Shown here: in pieces, positions 16,464 to 24,915 of the stretch
Layout: the number at the start of each line of letters is the position of its first letter
How positions within the stretch are numbered: the stretch's first letter is position 1
DNA from: Subdoligranulum variabile
Lineage (GTDB): Bacteria; Bacillota; Clostridia; Oscillospirales; Ruminococcaceae
Reading direction: 5' to 3'
Assembly (NCBI GenBank): GCA_004552305.1
Contig: SFOX01000004.1
Coordinates: forward strand, 1 to 63,120
Length of the DNA: 63,120 bases
Notes under the pieces: generated by a model
Seen by the model: only the letters and a program-made list of their open reading frames with translations
Database searches by the model: none
What the model was told of the DNA's origin: nothing
Position numbers and translations under genes: made by a program

Positions 16464-17684
16464 TTACAGCGTAATTTTGTGGTAAACCTTTTTACCCTTT
16501 TTGATGACAACGCCCTCGGTCAATTTCTCGGTGGTCAGAACCGCCTTGGGGTCGGTGATTTTCTCGCCGTCCACCAGCACGCCGCCCTGCTGCACCAGCT
16601 GGCGGGCTTCACGGTTGGAGCTACACAGCCCGGCAGCTACCATCGCTGCCAGCAGACCCACGGCACCGTCCTTGACCAAGGCGGCGTCCAGTTGGGTGCT
16701 GGGCATATGCTCGTGGTCGGCGGCACCGCTGAACAGCGTGCGGGCGGTGTTCTGCGCCTTTTCCGCCTCCTGCTCGCCGTGAACCATCTTGGTCAGCTCG
16801 TAGGCAAGGATTTCCTTGGCTTTGTTCAGCTGCTCGCCCTGCCAAGTGTCCATCTCGTCGATCTGCTCCAGCGGCAGGAAGGTCAGCATACGGATGCACT
16901 TCAGCACATCGGCATCACCGACGTTGCGCCAGTACTGGTAGAACTCAAAGGGGCTGGTCTTGTTGGGGTCAAGCCAGACGGCGTTGCCGGCGGTCTTGCC
17001 CATCTTCTTGCCCTGAGAGTCGGTCAGCAGCGTGATGGTCATGGCGTAGGCGTCCTTGCCCAGCTTGCGGCGGATCAGCTCGGTGCCGCCCAGCATATTG
17101 CTCCACTGGTCGTCGCCGCCGAACTCCATATTGCAGCCGTAATTCTGGAACAGGTGGTAGAAGTCGTAGCTCTGCATGATCATGTAGTTGAATTCCAGGA
17201 AGGACAGACCTTTCTCCATACGCTGCTTGTAGCACTCGGCGCGCAACATATTGTTGACGCTGAAGCAGGCGCCCACCTCGCGCAGCAGGTCAACGTAGTT
17301 CAGGTTCAGCAGCCAATCGGCGTTGTTCAGCATCATCGCCTTGCCCTCGCCGAACTCGATAAAGCGCTCCATCTGGCGCTTAAAGCACTCGGCGTTGTGG
17401 TCGATGTCCTCTTTGGTCAGCATCTTGCGCATATCGGTACGCCCGGAGGGGTCGCCGATCATCGTGGTGCCGCCGCCCAGCAGGGCGATGGGGCGGTTGC
17501 CCGCCTGCTGCAGACGCTTCATCAGGGTCAGCGCCATAAAATGACCGGCGGTCAGGCTGTCGGCGGTGCAGTCAAAGCCGATGTAAAAGGTAGCCTTGCC
17601 ATTGTTGATCATTTCCTTGATTTCTTCCTCGTCCGTGACCTGGGCAATCAGACCGCGGGCTTTCAGTTCGTCATAGATCGTCAT
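16464..17684 (-). CDS. tyrS: Tyrosyl-tRNA synthetase
   Basis: 406 residues, the TyrS class I synthetase of the bacterial type. The HIGH-like motif is TAGH in DCTADSLTAGHF, the KMSKS loop is KMGKTAGNA, and a C-terminal S4 domain (EARQLVQQGGVLVDGEKI) binds tRNA. Start MTIYDELKARG has RBS GGGAGG. Expression is governed by a T-box leader with a UAC specifier, so the gene should be induced when uncharged tRNA-Tyr builds up. Confidence 0.97.
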   Translation of the reverse strand: MTIYDELKARGLIAQVTDEEEIKEMINNGKATFYIGFDCTADSLTAGHFMALTLMKRLQQAGNRPIALLGGGTTMIGDPSGRTDMRKMLTKEDIDHNAECFKRQMERFIEFGEGKAMMLNNADWLLNLNYVDLLREVGACFSVNNMLRAECYKQRMEKGLSFLEFNYMIMQSYDFYHLFQNYGCNMEFGGDDQWSNMLGGTELIRRKLGKDAYAMTITLLTDSQGKKMGKTAGNAVWLDPNKTSPFEFYQYWRNVGDADVLKCIRMLTFLPLEQIDEMDTWQGEQLNKAKEILAYELTKMVHGEQEAEKAQNTARTLFSGAADHEHMPSTQLDAALVKDGAVGLLAAMVAAGLCSSNREARQLVQQGGVLVDGEKITDPKAVLTTEKLTEGVVIKKGKKVYHKITL

Positions 17685-17720
17685 AATAGACCTCCCGTTT
17701 TGTTGCGGCAAGGGCAAAAA

Positions 17721-17757
17721 TAAAAGCCCCTGCCAAATGTGAAATTTGGCAGAGGGC
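17721..17757 (-). terminator. T-box terminator of tyrS
   Basis: On the minus strand the hairpin CTGCCAAATTTC/ATTTGGCAGG is followed by GGCTTTTA. It is the alternative to the T-box antiterminator just upstream. Confidence 0.85.
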
Positions 17758-18010
17758 GAAATTTCGCGGTACCACCTCTGTTTGCCCGCCCCTCACGGCA
17801 ACGAGCCTTCGCGGGTGCGGCAACCAAAGGATACGCTGCGACACCCAAACGCTGTAACGTGCGCACACGGCACAGCCTACTGACCCAAACGGCGTTCAGC
17901 CTGCTGCTCCGGGCTGTATTCCCCGCTGCCCGCGCCGACCCCTTGCACCAACCGGGGCTTCTCTAAGGCGCTTATGCCGCGGGTACTGATTCCCATCCAA
18001 GCATTTGATA
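17721..18010 (-). promoter_or_regulatory. Tyrosine T-box leader
   Basis: Reading the minus strand: Stem I with AGTA opposite GGGGAATACAGCCC, whose UAC (17916-17918) is the tyrosine specifier; the GA motif CTTAGAGAAGCC; the apical loop GGTTGGTGCAAGG; and the T-box proper AGAGGTGGTACCGCG (near 17764-17778) with the TGGT bulge that pairs with an uncharged NCCA end. A terminator follows. This is a full transcription-attenuation T-box. Confidence 0.96.
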
Positions 18011-18016
18011 TGATTA

Positions 18017-18045
18017 GTTATACCATAAATTTTGCGTTCCGTCAA
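18017..18045 (-). promoter_or_regulatory. Promoter of the tyrS T-box transcript
   Basis: TTGACG (18040-18045), a 17-base spacer and TATAAC (18017-18022) on the minus strand, giving a start about 7-10 bases downstream at the base of Stem I. Confidence 0.75.
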
Positions 18046-18123
18046 GGGGTGTCCCCTTTTGCGGATTTTGCAAAACGCGCACGCGCGCTGCAATTTATCA
18101 AAAGCCCTTTTTCGGGTAGTAAT

Positions 18124-18210
18124 GTAGGGATGGGTCTATCTCCGCGCTAAGAGCCGCCGCACGGCGGCGGTTGCGCTCCGAAACGCGCCTGCGGGCGCAG
18201 TGACCCATCC
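18124..18210 (+). repeat. GTAGGG-palindrome module, large version
   Basis: GTAGG leads into GGATGGGTC (18128-18136), which is complementary to GACCCATCC (18202-18210). The 65 bases between contain two further hairpins (GCCGCCGC/GCGGCGG and GCGCCTGCGGGCGC). Confidence 0.55.
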
Positions 18211-18294
18211 GCACCGCTGGCTGCGCGCAGCGCATAAAATCGCGCCGAATGGCGCGTCATTTCCCGATACGTCGTACTATCGGCTAAGTTGCAC

Positions 18295-18321
18295 GGAACG
18301 GTCAAGACCGTTCCCTACAAA
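18295..18321 (-). repeat. GTAGGG-palindrome module, copy 4
   Basis: On the minus strand TTTGTAGG followed by GGAACGGT / ACCGTTCC around a 4-base loop. The TTTGTAGGG lead-in is the same as in copy 1. Confidence 0.6.
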
Positions 18322-18398
18322 CCGACCGAAGGAGCGCAATCATCCCATTAACTTTATTGATAGTCTGAAACGCATCTGTGCGCTGCTTATGGCAACAC

Positions 18399-18433
18399 CA
18401 AAAAAACGCCGCCCCTACCACAGGGCGGCGTTT
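18399..18433 (-). terminator. Terminator of the atp operon
   Basis: Stem AACGCCGCCC/GGGCGGCGTT with TTTTTTTGG on the minus strand, 10 bases after atpC. Confidence 0.85.
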
Positions 18434-18442
18434 CGGATTCAA

Positions 18443-18853
18443 TTACAGTCCCTTGCGGGCGGCAACGCTGCTGCGCACCAACGCGCGCTTCAGGCGTGCC
18501 TGTGCCAGCTCCATTTCGCGGGCGTCGGTCTTTTGCGCCAAAATCGCCTCGGCACGCGCCTTGCTGCGCTCAGCACGCTCCTTGTCGATATCCTCCGCCC
18601 ACTCAAAGGTGGTGGCAAGCAGACGGCACTCGCCGTCGATCATACTGACCATACCGCCCATACAGGCGGCACGGCGCTTGGTACCGTCCTCGCGGGTGAT
18701 GTGCGCCTCGCCCATACCCAAGGCGGTAGTGTAGTCGATATGGTTCGCCAACAGCTGAATCTGCCCGTCGATCGTGCGGCAGGACACAGCCGTGACCGTG
18801 CCGTCATACGCGACACCGTCCGGCGTAAGGATCTTTAACGGAAAGGCTGTCAT
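18443..18853 (-). CDS. atpC: F-type ATP synthase epsilon subunit
   Basis: 136 residues. Part of the central stalk at the membrane side of F1, and able to inhibit ATP hydrolysis. The N-terminal beta sandwich (FPLKILTPDGVAYDGTV, IDGQIQLLANHIDYTTAL) matches the family, although LLANH replaces the usual LPGH. The C-terminal half is the two-helix domain (ERAERSKARAEAIL, ELAQARLKRALVR). Last gene of the atp operon, 12 bases after atpD. Confidence 0.94.
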   Translation of the reverse strand: MTAFPLKILTPDGVAYDGTVTAVSCRTIDGQIQLLANHIDYTTALGMGEAHITREDGTKRRAACMGGMVSMIDGECRLLATTFEWAEDIDKERAERSKARAEAILAQKTDAREMELAQARLKRALVRSSVAARKGL

Positions 18854-18865
18854 CGGCGCGCCTCC

Positions 18866-20260
18866 TTACTGCTGCTTTGCCTTGGCCAGCACGTCGTCAA
18901 TGGTGCCGGCAAACAGGAAGCAACTTTCGGGGATGGAATCGCACTCGCCGTTCAAAATCATACGGAAGCCGCGCAGGGTTTCCTTCAGCGGCACATACTG
19001 ACCGGGCATACCGGTGAACTGCTCGGCTACATGGAAGGACTGGGACAGGAAACGCTGCACCTTACGGGCGCGGTTGACGGTGATCTTGTCCTCCTCGGAC
19101 AGCTCGTCCATACCCATAATGGCAATGATGTCCTGCAAGTCCTTGTAGCGCTGCAGCACCGCCTGCACGGCGCGCGCCACCTCGTAATGCTCCTGACCCA
19201 CGACCTCGGGCGAAAGGATGCGGGAGGTGGAATCCAGCGGGTCCACGGCGGGGTAGATACCCTGCGAGGCGATGTCACGGCTCAGAACCGTGGTGGCGTC
19301 CAGGTGGGTAAAGGTCGTGGCGGGCGCAGGGTCGGTCAGGTCGTCAGCCGGCACATAAACCGCCTGCACCGAGGTGATGGAACCCTTGCGGGTGGAGGTG
19401 ATACGCTCCTGCAGGGCGCCCATTTCAGTGGCCAGCGTGGGCTGGTAGCCGACGGCGGAGGGCATACGACCCAGCAGCGCCGAAACCTCAGAGCCTGCCT
19501 GCGTGAAGCGGAAGATGTTATCAATGAACAGCAGCACGTCCTGATGCTTGACATCGCGGAAATACTCCGCCATCGTCAGACCGGACAGCGCCACGCGCAT
19601 ACGCGCTCCCGGCGGCTCGTTCATCTGACCGTAGACCAAGGCGGTCTTGTCCAGAACGCCGCTTTCGCGCATTTCTCCGTACAGGTCATTGCCCTCACGG
19701 GTACGCTCACCGACACCGGTAAAGACGGAATAGCCGTTGTGTGCGGTGGCGATGTTGTAAATCAGCTCCTGAATCAGAACGGTTTTGCCGACACCGGCGC
19801 CGCCGAACAGACCGATCTTGCCGCCCTTGGCGTAGGGGCAGATCAGGTCAACGACCTTGATGCCGGTTTCGAGAATTTCGGTAGAGGATTCCTGCTCGTC
19901 ATAGCTGGGCGCAGGGCGATGGATGGGCCAGCGCTCGGTGTTCTGCGGGGCAGGCTGCTCGTCCACAGGCTCGCCCAGCAGGTTGAAAACGCGACCCAGG
20001 CATTCTTCACCCACGGGTACATTGATAGGCGCACCGGTATCGACAGCCTCGGTGCCGCGCACCAGACCGTCGGTAGCGGCCATGGCGATGCAGCGCACCA
20101 CATTGTCGCCAATGTGCTGTGCAACCTCGACCACCAGCTTTTTGCCGTGGTTATCCAATTCAATGGCGTTCAGCAGTGCAGGCAGCTCCCCTTCCGGAAA
20201 ACGAATGTCCAGAACAGGACCCATAACCTGCACTACCTTACCGGTGTGTTTTTCCGGCAT
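18866..20260 (-). CDS. atpD: F-type ATP synthase beta subunit
   Basis: 464 residues; carries the catalytic sites. Walker A GGAGVGKT lies near 150 and GERTREGNDLY carries the catalytic glutamate; LLFIDNIFRFTQAG is Walker B and the family signature PAVDPLDSTSR is present. The ATG at 20260 has RBS AGGAG; three extra in-frame codons upstream lack support. Confidence 0.97.
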   Translation of the reverse strand: MPEKHTGKVVQVMGPVLDIRFPEGELPALLNAIELDNHGKKLVVEVAQHIGDNVVRCIAMAATDGLVRGTEAVDTGAPINVPVGEECLGRVFNLLGEPVDEQPAPQNTERWPIHRPAPSYDEQESSTEILETGIKVVDLICPYAKGGKIGLFGGAGVGKTVLIQELIYNIATAHNGYSVFTGVGERTREGNDLYGEMRESGVLDKTALVYGQMNEPPGARMRVALSGLTMAEYFRDVKHQDVLLFIDNIFRFTQAGSEVSALLGRMPSAVGYQPTLATEMGALQERITSTRKGSITSVQAVYVPADDLTDPAPATTFTHLDATTVLSRDIASQGIYPAVDPLDSTSRILSPEVVGQEHYEVARAVQAVLQRYKDLQDIIAIMGMDELSEEDKITVNRARKVQRFLSQSFHVAEQFTGMPGQYVPLKETLRGFRMILNGECDSIPESCFLFAGTIDDVLAKAKQQ

Positions 20261-20278
20261 AGCGCACACTCCTTTGTT

Positions 20279-21133
20279 TTAGGCTTCGGCGTCCGCGCCG
20301 GCAACGATCTCGGTAATTTCCTGCGTGATCGCAGCCTGGCGGGCACGGTTATAATACAGATTCAGATGGTCGATCATCTCGCCGGCGTTCTTGGTGGCGG
20401 CATCCATTGCCGTGCGGCGGGCGCCCTGCTCACTGGCAACGCTCTCGCACAGGGCGCCGTAAACGACACCTGCCAAATATTCCGGGATGATGGCGTCAAA
20501 GACCGCTTCGCTGCTCGGCTCGTACAGCATCAGGCTCTTATGCTCGTGTCCCGGTTTGGGACGCGGCGCATCAAAGGGCAGTACCGACAGCACCGACGGC
20601 GTCTGGGTCAGCATAGAAACAAACTGCGTGAACGCCAAGCGGATCTCGTCAAACTCCCCTGCCAAAAATTTTGCGCAGACAAGGCGGGAAATTTCAAAGC
20701 AGTCGCTCACCGAAAGGCTGCCCGCCTCGGCAAAAGCCGTGGTCAGCAGGGGTACGCCCCGGCGCTCGAAATGCTCGACGGTCTTTTTGCCGATGGGCAG
20801 AACGCAGTAGTCACTGTCCCCGGCGTCCGCTGCCACAGCCTTTAAGATGTTGGCGTTGTAGCCGCCCGCCAGACCGCGGTCCCCGGCGATGACGATATAC
20901 AGCCGCCGATGTCCCTCGCGCTTGGCAAGATACGGGCTGCTGAATTCAGAATCGGCGTTGGCGATGTCGAACAGCGTGGTATACAGCGTTTCAAAATACG
21001 GGCGGCTGTGTTCCACGCGCTCCTTGGCGCGGCGCAGCTTGCTGGACGCCACCAGCTCCATAGCCTTGGTGATCTGCATGGTACTCTGCACACTTTTGAT
21101 GCGCAGCTTGATTTCCTTCATTGAACCGGCCAC
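20279..21133 (-). CDS. atpG: F-type ATP synthase gamma subunit
   Basis: 284 residues from the chosen GTG at 21133, giving M-A-G-S-MKEIKLRIKSVQ as in many clostridial proteins, with GGGGGTG placed 6-8 bases upstream. Alternatives are the ATG at 21121 and a GTG at 21142. The N-terminal coil (STMQITKAMELVASSKLRRA) and C-terminal coil (NLYYNRARQAAITQEITEIV) form the rotor shaft. It lies between atpA and atpD in the standard order. Confidence 0.93.
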   Translation of the reverse strand: MAGSMKEIKLRIKSVQSTMQITKAMELVASSKLRRAKERVEHSRPYFETLYTTLFDIANADSEFSSPYLAKREGHRRLYIVIAGDRGLAGGYNANILKAVAADAGDSDYCVLPIGKKTVEHFERRGVPLLTTAFAEAGSLSVSDCFEISRLVCAKFLAGEFDEIRLAFTQFVSMLTQTPSVLSVLPFDAPRPKPGHEHKSLMLYEPSSEAVFDAIIPEYLAGVVYGALCESVASEQGARRTAMDAATKNAGEMIDHLNLYYNRARQAAITQEITEIVAGADAEA

Positions 21134-21154
21134 CGGCAGCACCCCCTTTGCAGT

Positions 21155-22690
21155 TTATTTGTTCTTGATGAAGCTTGCGGTAAAATCCGCCAGAACGGCT
21201 TTGAGCTGTTCCTCGGTTTCGGGCTTGAGGTCGCCGGTGGTGCGGATGGTTTCCATCACGCCCGCTGCGGTGACGTTCTCGTCCAGATAAGTGTACAGCG
21301 TCTGCTCGTACTCGGCAATGTCCGCCACGGCGACATCCTTAAGATAGCCGTGGATGGTGGCGTACAAAATCGCCACCTGCTTTTCGACGGGTACGGGGCT
21401 GTTGCGATCCTGCTTGAGGACCTCGACAATGCGCTCGCCCTGGGCAAGACGCGCCTTGGTATCGGCGTCCAGGTCGGAGCCGAACTGGGCGAAGCCCTGC
21501 AGCTCACGATACTGGGAGTAGATCAGTTTCAGCGTACCTGCGACCTTTTTCATTGCCTTGATCTGGGCGTTGCCGCCGACACGGGAAACAGAGATACCGG
21601 GGTTGACAGCCGGGCGGATACCGCCGTGGAACAACTCGGTTTCCAGGAAAATCTGACCATCGGTGATGGAAATGACGTTGGTCGGGATATACGCAGCCAC
21701 GTCGCCCGCCTGCGTTTCGATGATGGGCAGTGCGGTCAGAGAACCGCCGCCCTTGGCATCGCTGAGCTTAGCCGCGCGTTCCAGCAGACGGCTGTGCAGG
21801 TAGAAAACATCGCCGGGGTAGGCTTCACGTCCCGGGGGACGGCGAATCAGCAGAGAAAGCGCACGGTACGCGACAGCGTGCTTGGACAGGTCATCATAAA
21901 TAATGAGGACGTGCTTGCCCTGATGCATGAAATATTCGCCCATGGCGCAGCCGGCATAAGGGGCGATATACTGCAGCGGCGACAGCTCGGATGCCGTGGC
22001 GCAAACCACAGTTGTGTACGCCATAGCGCCGTTTTTCTCCAGATTTTCGACCAGAGAGGCAACCGTGGAGCGCTTCTGACCAATGGCAACGTAGATGCAC
22101 AAAACATCCTTGCCCTTCTGGTTCAGGATCGTATCGGTCGCGATAACGGTCTTACCGGTCTGGCGGTCGCCGATAATCAGCTCACGCTGACCGCGACCGA
22201 TGGGGATCATCGAGTCAATCGCCTTGATGCCGGTCTGCAGGGGCTGCTTGACGGGCTGACGATCCAGAATGCCGGGTGCCGGGGATTCGATGGCACGATA
22301 CTCGGCGGCCTCAATGGGACCCTTGCCGTCAATGGGCTGACCCAGCGCGTTGACAACGCGGCCGATCATCCCCTCGCCCACCGGCACGGAAACGACCTTG
22401 CCGGTGCGCTTGACGACGCTGCCCTCTTTGATGCCGGAATCATCGCCCAGCAGAACGATGGAAACGCTGTTTTCTTCCAGGTTCTGCGCCATACCGTAGG
22501 TGCCGCCGTCAAACTGAACCAGCTCACCTGCCATACAGTTGTCAAGACCGGCGGCGCGGGCAATGCCGTCGCCGACCATGGTCACAGTGCCGGTTTCAGT
22601 CTGCTCGATGGCATTCTGATAGTATTTAATTTGCGAGCGAATGATTCGGGAAATTTGTTCAGGTTTCAGTTGCACTGTTTGGTTCACCAC
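21155..22690 (-). CDS. atpA: F-type ATP synthase alpha subunit
   Basis: 511 residues. The non-catalytic nucleotide site is seen in GDRQTGKT (near 170), and the family signature ending PAVNPGISVSRVGG is present. The start is uncertain: two adjacent GTG codons (22690, 22687) and a third GTG at 22678 (MQLKPEQISRII) are all possible, and no strong RBS decides between them. The region before the gene is short, 17 bases after atpH. Confidence 0.96.
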   Translation of the reverse strand: MVNQTVQLKPEQISRIIRSQIKYYQNAIEQTETGTVTMVGDGIARAAGLDNCMAGELVQFDGGTYGMAQNLEENSVSIVLLGDDSGIKEGSVVKRTGKVVSVPVGEGMIGRVVNALGQPIDGKGPIEAAEYRAIESPAPGILDRQPVKQPLQTGIKAIDSMIPIGRGQRELIIGDRQTGKTVIATDTILNQKGKDVLCIYVAIGQKRSTVASLVENLEKNGAMAYTTVVCATASELSPLQYIAPYAGCAMGEYFMHQGKHVLIIYDDLSKHAVAYRALSLLIRRPPGREAYPGDVFYLHSRLLERAAKLSDAKGGGSLTALPIIETQAGDVAAYIPTNVISITDGQIFLETELFHGGIRPAVNPGISVSRVGGNAQIKAMKKVAGTLKLIYSQYRELQGFAQFGSDLDADTKARLAQGERIVEVLKQDRNSPVPVEKQVAILYATIHGYLKDVAVADIAEYEQTLYTYLDENVTAAGVMETIRTTGDLKPETEEQLKAVLADFTASFIKNK

Positions 22691-22707
22691 GCAATCTTTT
22701 ATTTGCT

Positions 22708-23244
22708 TTACATCACGACGCCGGCAATTTCATCCCGCATCGTTTCGAGGCGGCGCTGCACGGTGCCGTCCAAGCGCTTGCCATCCATATCCAGCCGCAA
22801 ACCGCCCAGCACGGACGGATCGACTTTTTCTTTCAGGGTAACGGTCTTGCCGGTCAGCGCCGCCAGCTTTGCCAGCAGCTTTTCGCGGCTGGCATCCTGC
22901 AAAGGCACTGCCGAAACCACCGTGGCCTCGATTATGCCGTGGTCAGCGTTATACTGCGCACGGTACGCCTGCACGCAGCCGAAAAGCTCCGGCAGCAGAC
23001 CTTCCTCACACAGCAGCTTCATAAAGTTGATCAGGTACGGATGCGCACCCTCAAACGCCGCGTCCAGCAGATCGCAGCGCTCTTTCTTGGGCAGATTTTC
23101 TGCCGTGAGCAAGCGCATATAGTCCGCATTTTCGCCAAAGCAGGTCACAGCGGTTTCCAACTCGCTGAGCAGCTCGTCGGTCAGCTGTTCTTCTTTGGCA
23201 AGCTCATACAGGCTGCCGCCGTACCGTTTGGCTGTTTCGGTCAC
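22708..23244 (-). CDS. atpH: F-type ATP synthase delta subunit
   Basis: 178 residues, joins the peripheral stalk to the top of F1. Starts MTETAKRYGGSLYELAKEE, a typical OSCP/delta opening, and ends in the conserved beta region (GKTVTLKEKVDPSVLGGLRL). The GTG start overlaps the atpF stop as GTGA. Confidence 0.94.
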   Translation of the reverse strand: MTETAKRYGGSLYELAKEEQLTDELLSELETAVTCFGENADYMRLLTAENLPKKERCDLLDAAFEGAHPYLINFMKLLCEEGLLPELFGCVQAYRAQYNADHGIIEATVVSAVPLQDASREKLLAKLAALTGKTVTLKEKVDPSVLGGLRLDMDGKRLDGTVQRRLETMRDEIAGVVM

Positions 23245-23747
23245 GACGCATCCCCCACATTCTGAATAAATTCATCAATGAGTGCCTGATGATCCTGCTG
23301 TTTGATCTCGCGCTCAACGACCTTGCCGGCGATCTCAACGGCCATACCGCCGATCTCGTTCTTGAGGTCATTGACTGCTTTTTTGCGTTCCTGCGCAATA
23401 TCCGCCTCGGCAGCGGCGCGGATGTTCGCGGCCTCGGTCTTAGCCTCGCCCACGATTTCCTCCTCACGCTTCTGCGCGCGGCGGGTTGCCTCCCGCAGCA
23501 TGGCATCGCGCTCGTCCTTGATGGACTGCAGATGCGCCTGATATTCGGTTTCCAGCGCAGCCGCTTTCTGCTTGGCCGCGTCGGCATCGGCGTACATCGT
23601 GTCGATCTCGTTCTGGCGGTCGTCGATCATCTTTTTGACCGGCTCAAACAAAAAATGTTTCAGCACGGAAAAGGTGATCAGCATATTGCAAAAGGTAAAC
23701 AGCGCTGTCCACGGATTGATGCCTACAAAGCTTTCAAAGCCTGTCAC
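23241..23747 (-). CDS. atpF: F-type ATP synthase b subunit
   Basis: 168 residues, the peripheral stalk. One membrane helix near the N terminus (PWTALFTFCNMLITFSVL) is followed by a long, charged coiled coil (KKMIDDRQNEIDTMYADADA onward), as expected. GTG start with RBS GGAGGG, 36 bases after atpE. Confidence 0.95.
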   Translation of the reverse strand: MTGFESFVGINPWTALFTFCNMLITFSVLKHFLFEPVKKMIDDRQNEIDTMYADADAAKQKAAALETEYQAHLQSIKDERDAMLREATRRAQKREEEIVGEAKTEAANIRAAAEADIAQERKKAVNDLKNEIGGMAVEIAGKVVEREIKQQDHQALIDEFIQNVGDAS

Positions 23748-23783
23748 TTGCTGTCCCTCCTTTCGTGATGTTCATTTTCCCGA

Positions 23784-24026
23784 TTAGTGGAAAAGGAACA
23801 GCAGCAGCAAGGAGATAACCAGCGAGTAAATGCCGGTGGATTCGGTAATGGCGCAGCCAAGGATCATATTGGTACGCAGGTCGCCGACCATTTCGGGCTG
23901 GCGTGCCATACCTTCCAGAGCTTTGCCGACGGCGTTGCCTTCACCGATAGCAGGACCGATAGCGCCAAAACCCATGGCAATACCGGCACCGATCGCACAG
24001 GCGGCTTTTACGATTGCAGTTTCCAT
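23784..24026 (-). CDS. atpE: F-type ATP synthase c subunit, two-carboxylate sodium-type site
   Basis: 80 residues, two membrane helices forming the rotor ring. The loop RQPE (42-45) marks the cytoplasmic turn. Helix 2 carries E62-S63-T64 and Y67 in ITESTGIYSL, the residues known to bind sodium in Ilyobacter-type rings. Helix 1 has E29 (PAIGEGNAV) where single-carboxylate sodium rings have Gln; two carboxylates are known from the Fusobacterium nucleatum sodium ring. From this I infer sodium coupling, not proved by sequence alone. RBS GGAGG; start chosen at METAIVK because the upstream extension crosses the atpB spacer. Confidence 0.95.
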   Translation of the reverse strand: METAIVKAACAIGAGIAMGFGAIGPAIGEGNAVGKALEGMARQPEMVGDLRTNMILGCAITESTGIYSLVISLLLLFLFH

Positions 24027-24057
24027 ATTGAAATCCTCCCAGTTATAAAATACGTTG

Positions 24058-24915
24058 TTATACTTCCTCCGGCGGCGGGCAGGCATTGCCCACATACACC
24101 ATTGTCAACAGGCTGAAAACAAGGGCTTGAACCCCGCCGGAGAACACATCAAAATACAGGCTCAGGATGCCGGGGATACCGACCTCCAGATAAGGAACGC
24201 CTGTCAGCCCCAAAAGAGAGAGTGCGCCGGTGGCGATAAAAACAATGCCGAAAATTTTCTTTGCCAGCTTCTTGTTTTTAACGCCCGCGACCAGCAGCGC
24301 AATGCCGATGACCAGCACCGCTGCGCCGATGACGACGCTTTTGCCCACAAGCCCCAGCAACAAGGCAGAGCAGGTTGCCAGCGCGGTGTAGACAAGGCTT
24401 GTCAGCACGCTGCCGCCCGCGATGTTGCCGAAGTGACGGAACGCCATCGACAGCGGCTGTGCGATCTCAGAAACCAAATTCATCGGCGTCATGACCACCA
24501 CAGGTTCGGTAAAGCCCTTGAGCCAGCCCCCGATGCCGTTGCGCTTGATGGAGCAGCCCCAGCACAGCAGGCTCGTCATGATTGCCCACGTTGCCGTGGT
24601 GGAAAGGTCTGCCGTGGCAGAGCGGAAAATACCCGTCATACCGATAAAAGACCCGCATACCGAGGACAAAAACAGCGCCCCCATATACGGCGCCCAGTAC
24701 AGGTTGTGCTTGCCCATGGTGTCGCCCACCATGTCATACAGCATCGTTACGCCTTTTTCTACCAGCACCTGCCTGCGGCCGGGGCGTTTTTCCAGATTGC
24801 GCCCCAATACCACCGCTGCCGTACACAGCAGCACCATGACCACAAAGCTGGCGACCGTGGTCTGGGTGATGGTAATGCCCAGCGGCAGGGTCCAGTAAAT
24901 TTTAGGTCCGTTCAT
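24058..24915 (-). CDS. atpB: F-type ATP synthase a subunit
   Basis: 285 residues with five to six membrane helices, the stator channel against the c ring. The essential arginine is in PLSMAFRHFGNIAGG, where SLRLFGN is usual; the arginine and FGN are kept but the neighbours differ. Helices near GLVGKSVVIGAAVLVIGIAL and the conserved C-terminal ...LSLYFDVFSGGVQALVFSLL are present. ATG overlaps the atpI stop as ATGA. Confidence 0.93.
   Translation of the reverse strand: MNGPKIYWTLPLGITITQTTVASFVVMVLLCTAAVVLGRNLEKRPGRRQVLVEKGVTMLYDMVGDTMGKHNLYWAPYMGALFLSSVCGSFIGMTGIFRSATADLSTTATWAIMTSLLCWGCSIKRNGIGGWLKGFTEPVVVMTPMNLVSEIAQPLSMAFRHFGNIAGGSVLTSLVYTALATCSALLLGLVGKSVVIGAAVLVIGIALLVAGVKNKKLAKKIFGIVFIATGALSLLGLTGVPYLEVGIPGILSLYFDVFSGGVQALVFSLLTMVYVGNACPPPEEV

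Larger units (their letters stand above)
18046..18398. other. Non-coding interval between atpC and tyrS
   Basis: About 350 bases without a believable gene. It contains two members of the GTAGGG-palindrome family (18124-18210 and 18295-18321) and GC-rich inverted repeats. The remaining sequence shows no promoter or RNA that I recognise. Confidence 0.6.

Noticed and set aside
18200..18838. Plus-strand 212-codon frame over the atpC region
   Set aside because: Half intergenic palindromes, half antisense to atpC; no RBS.
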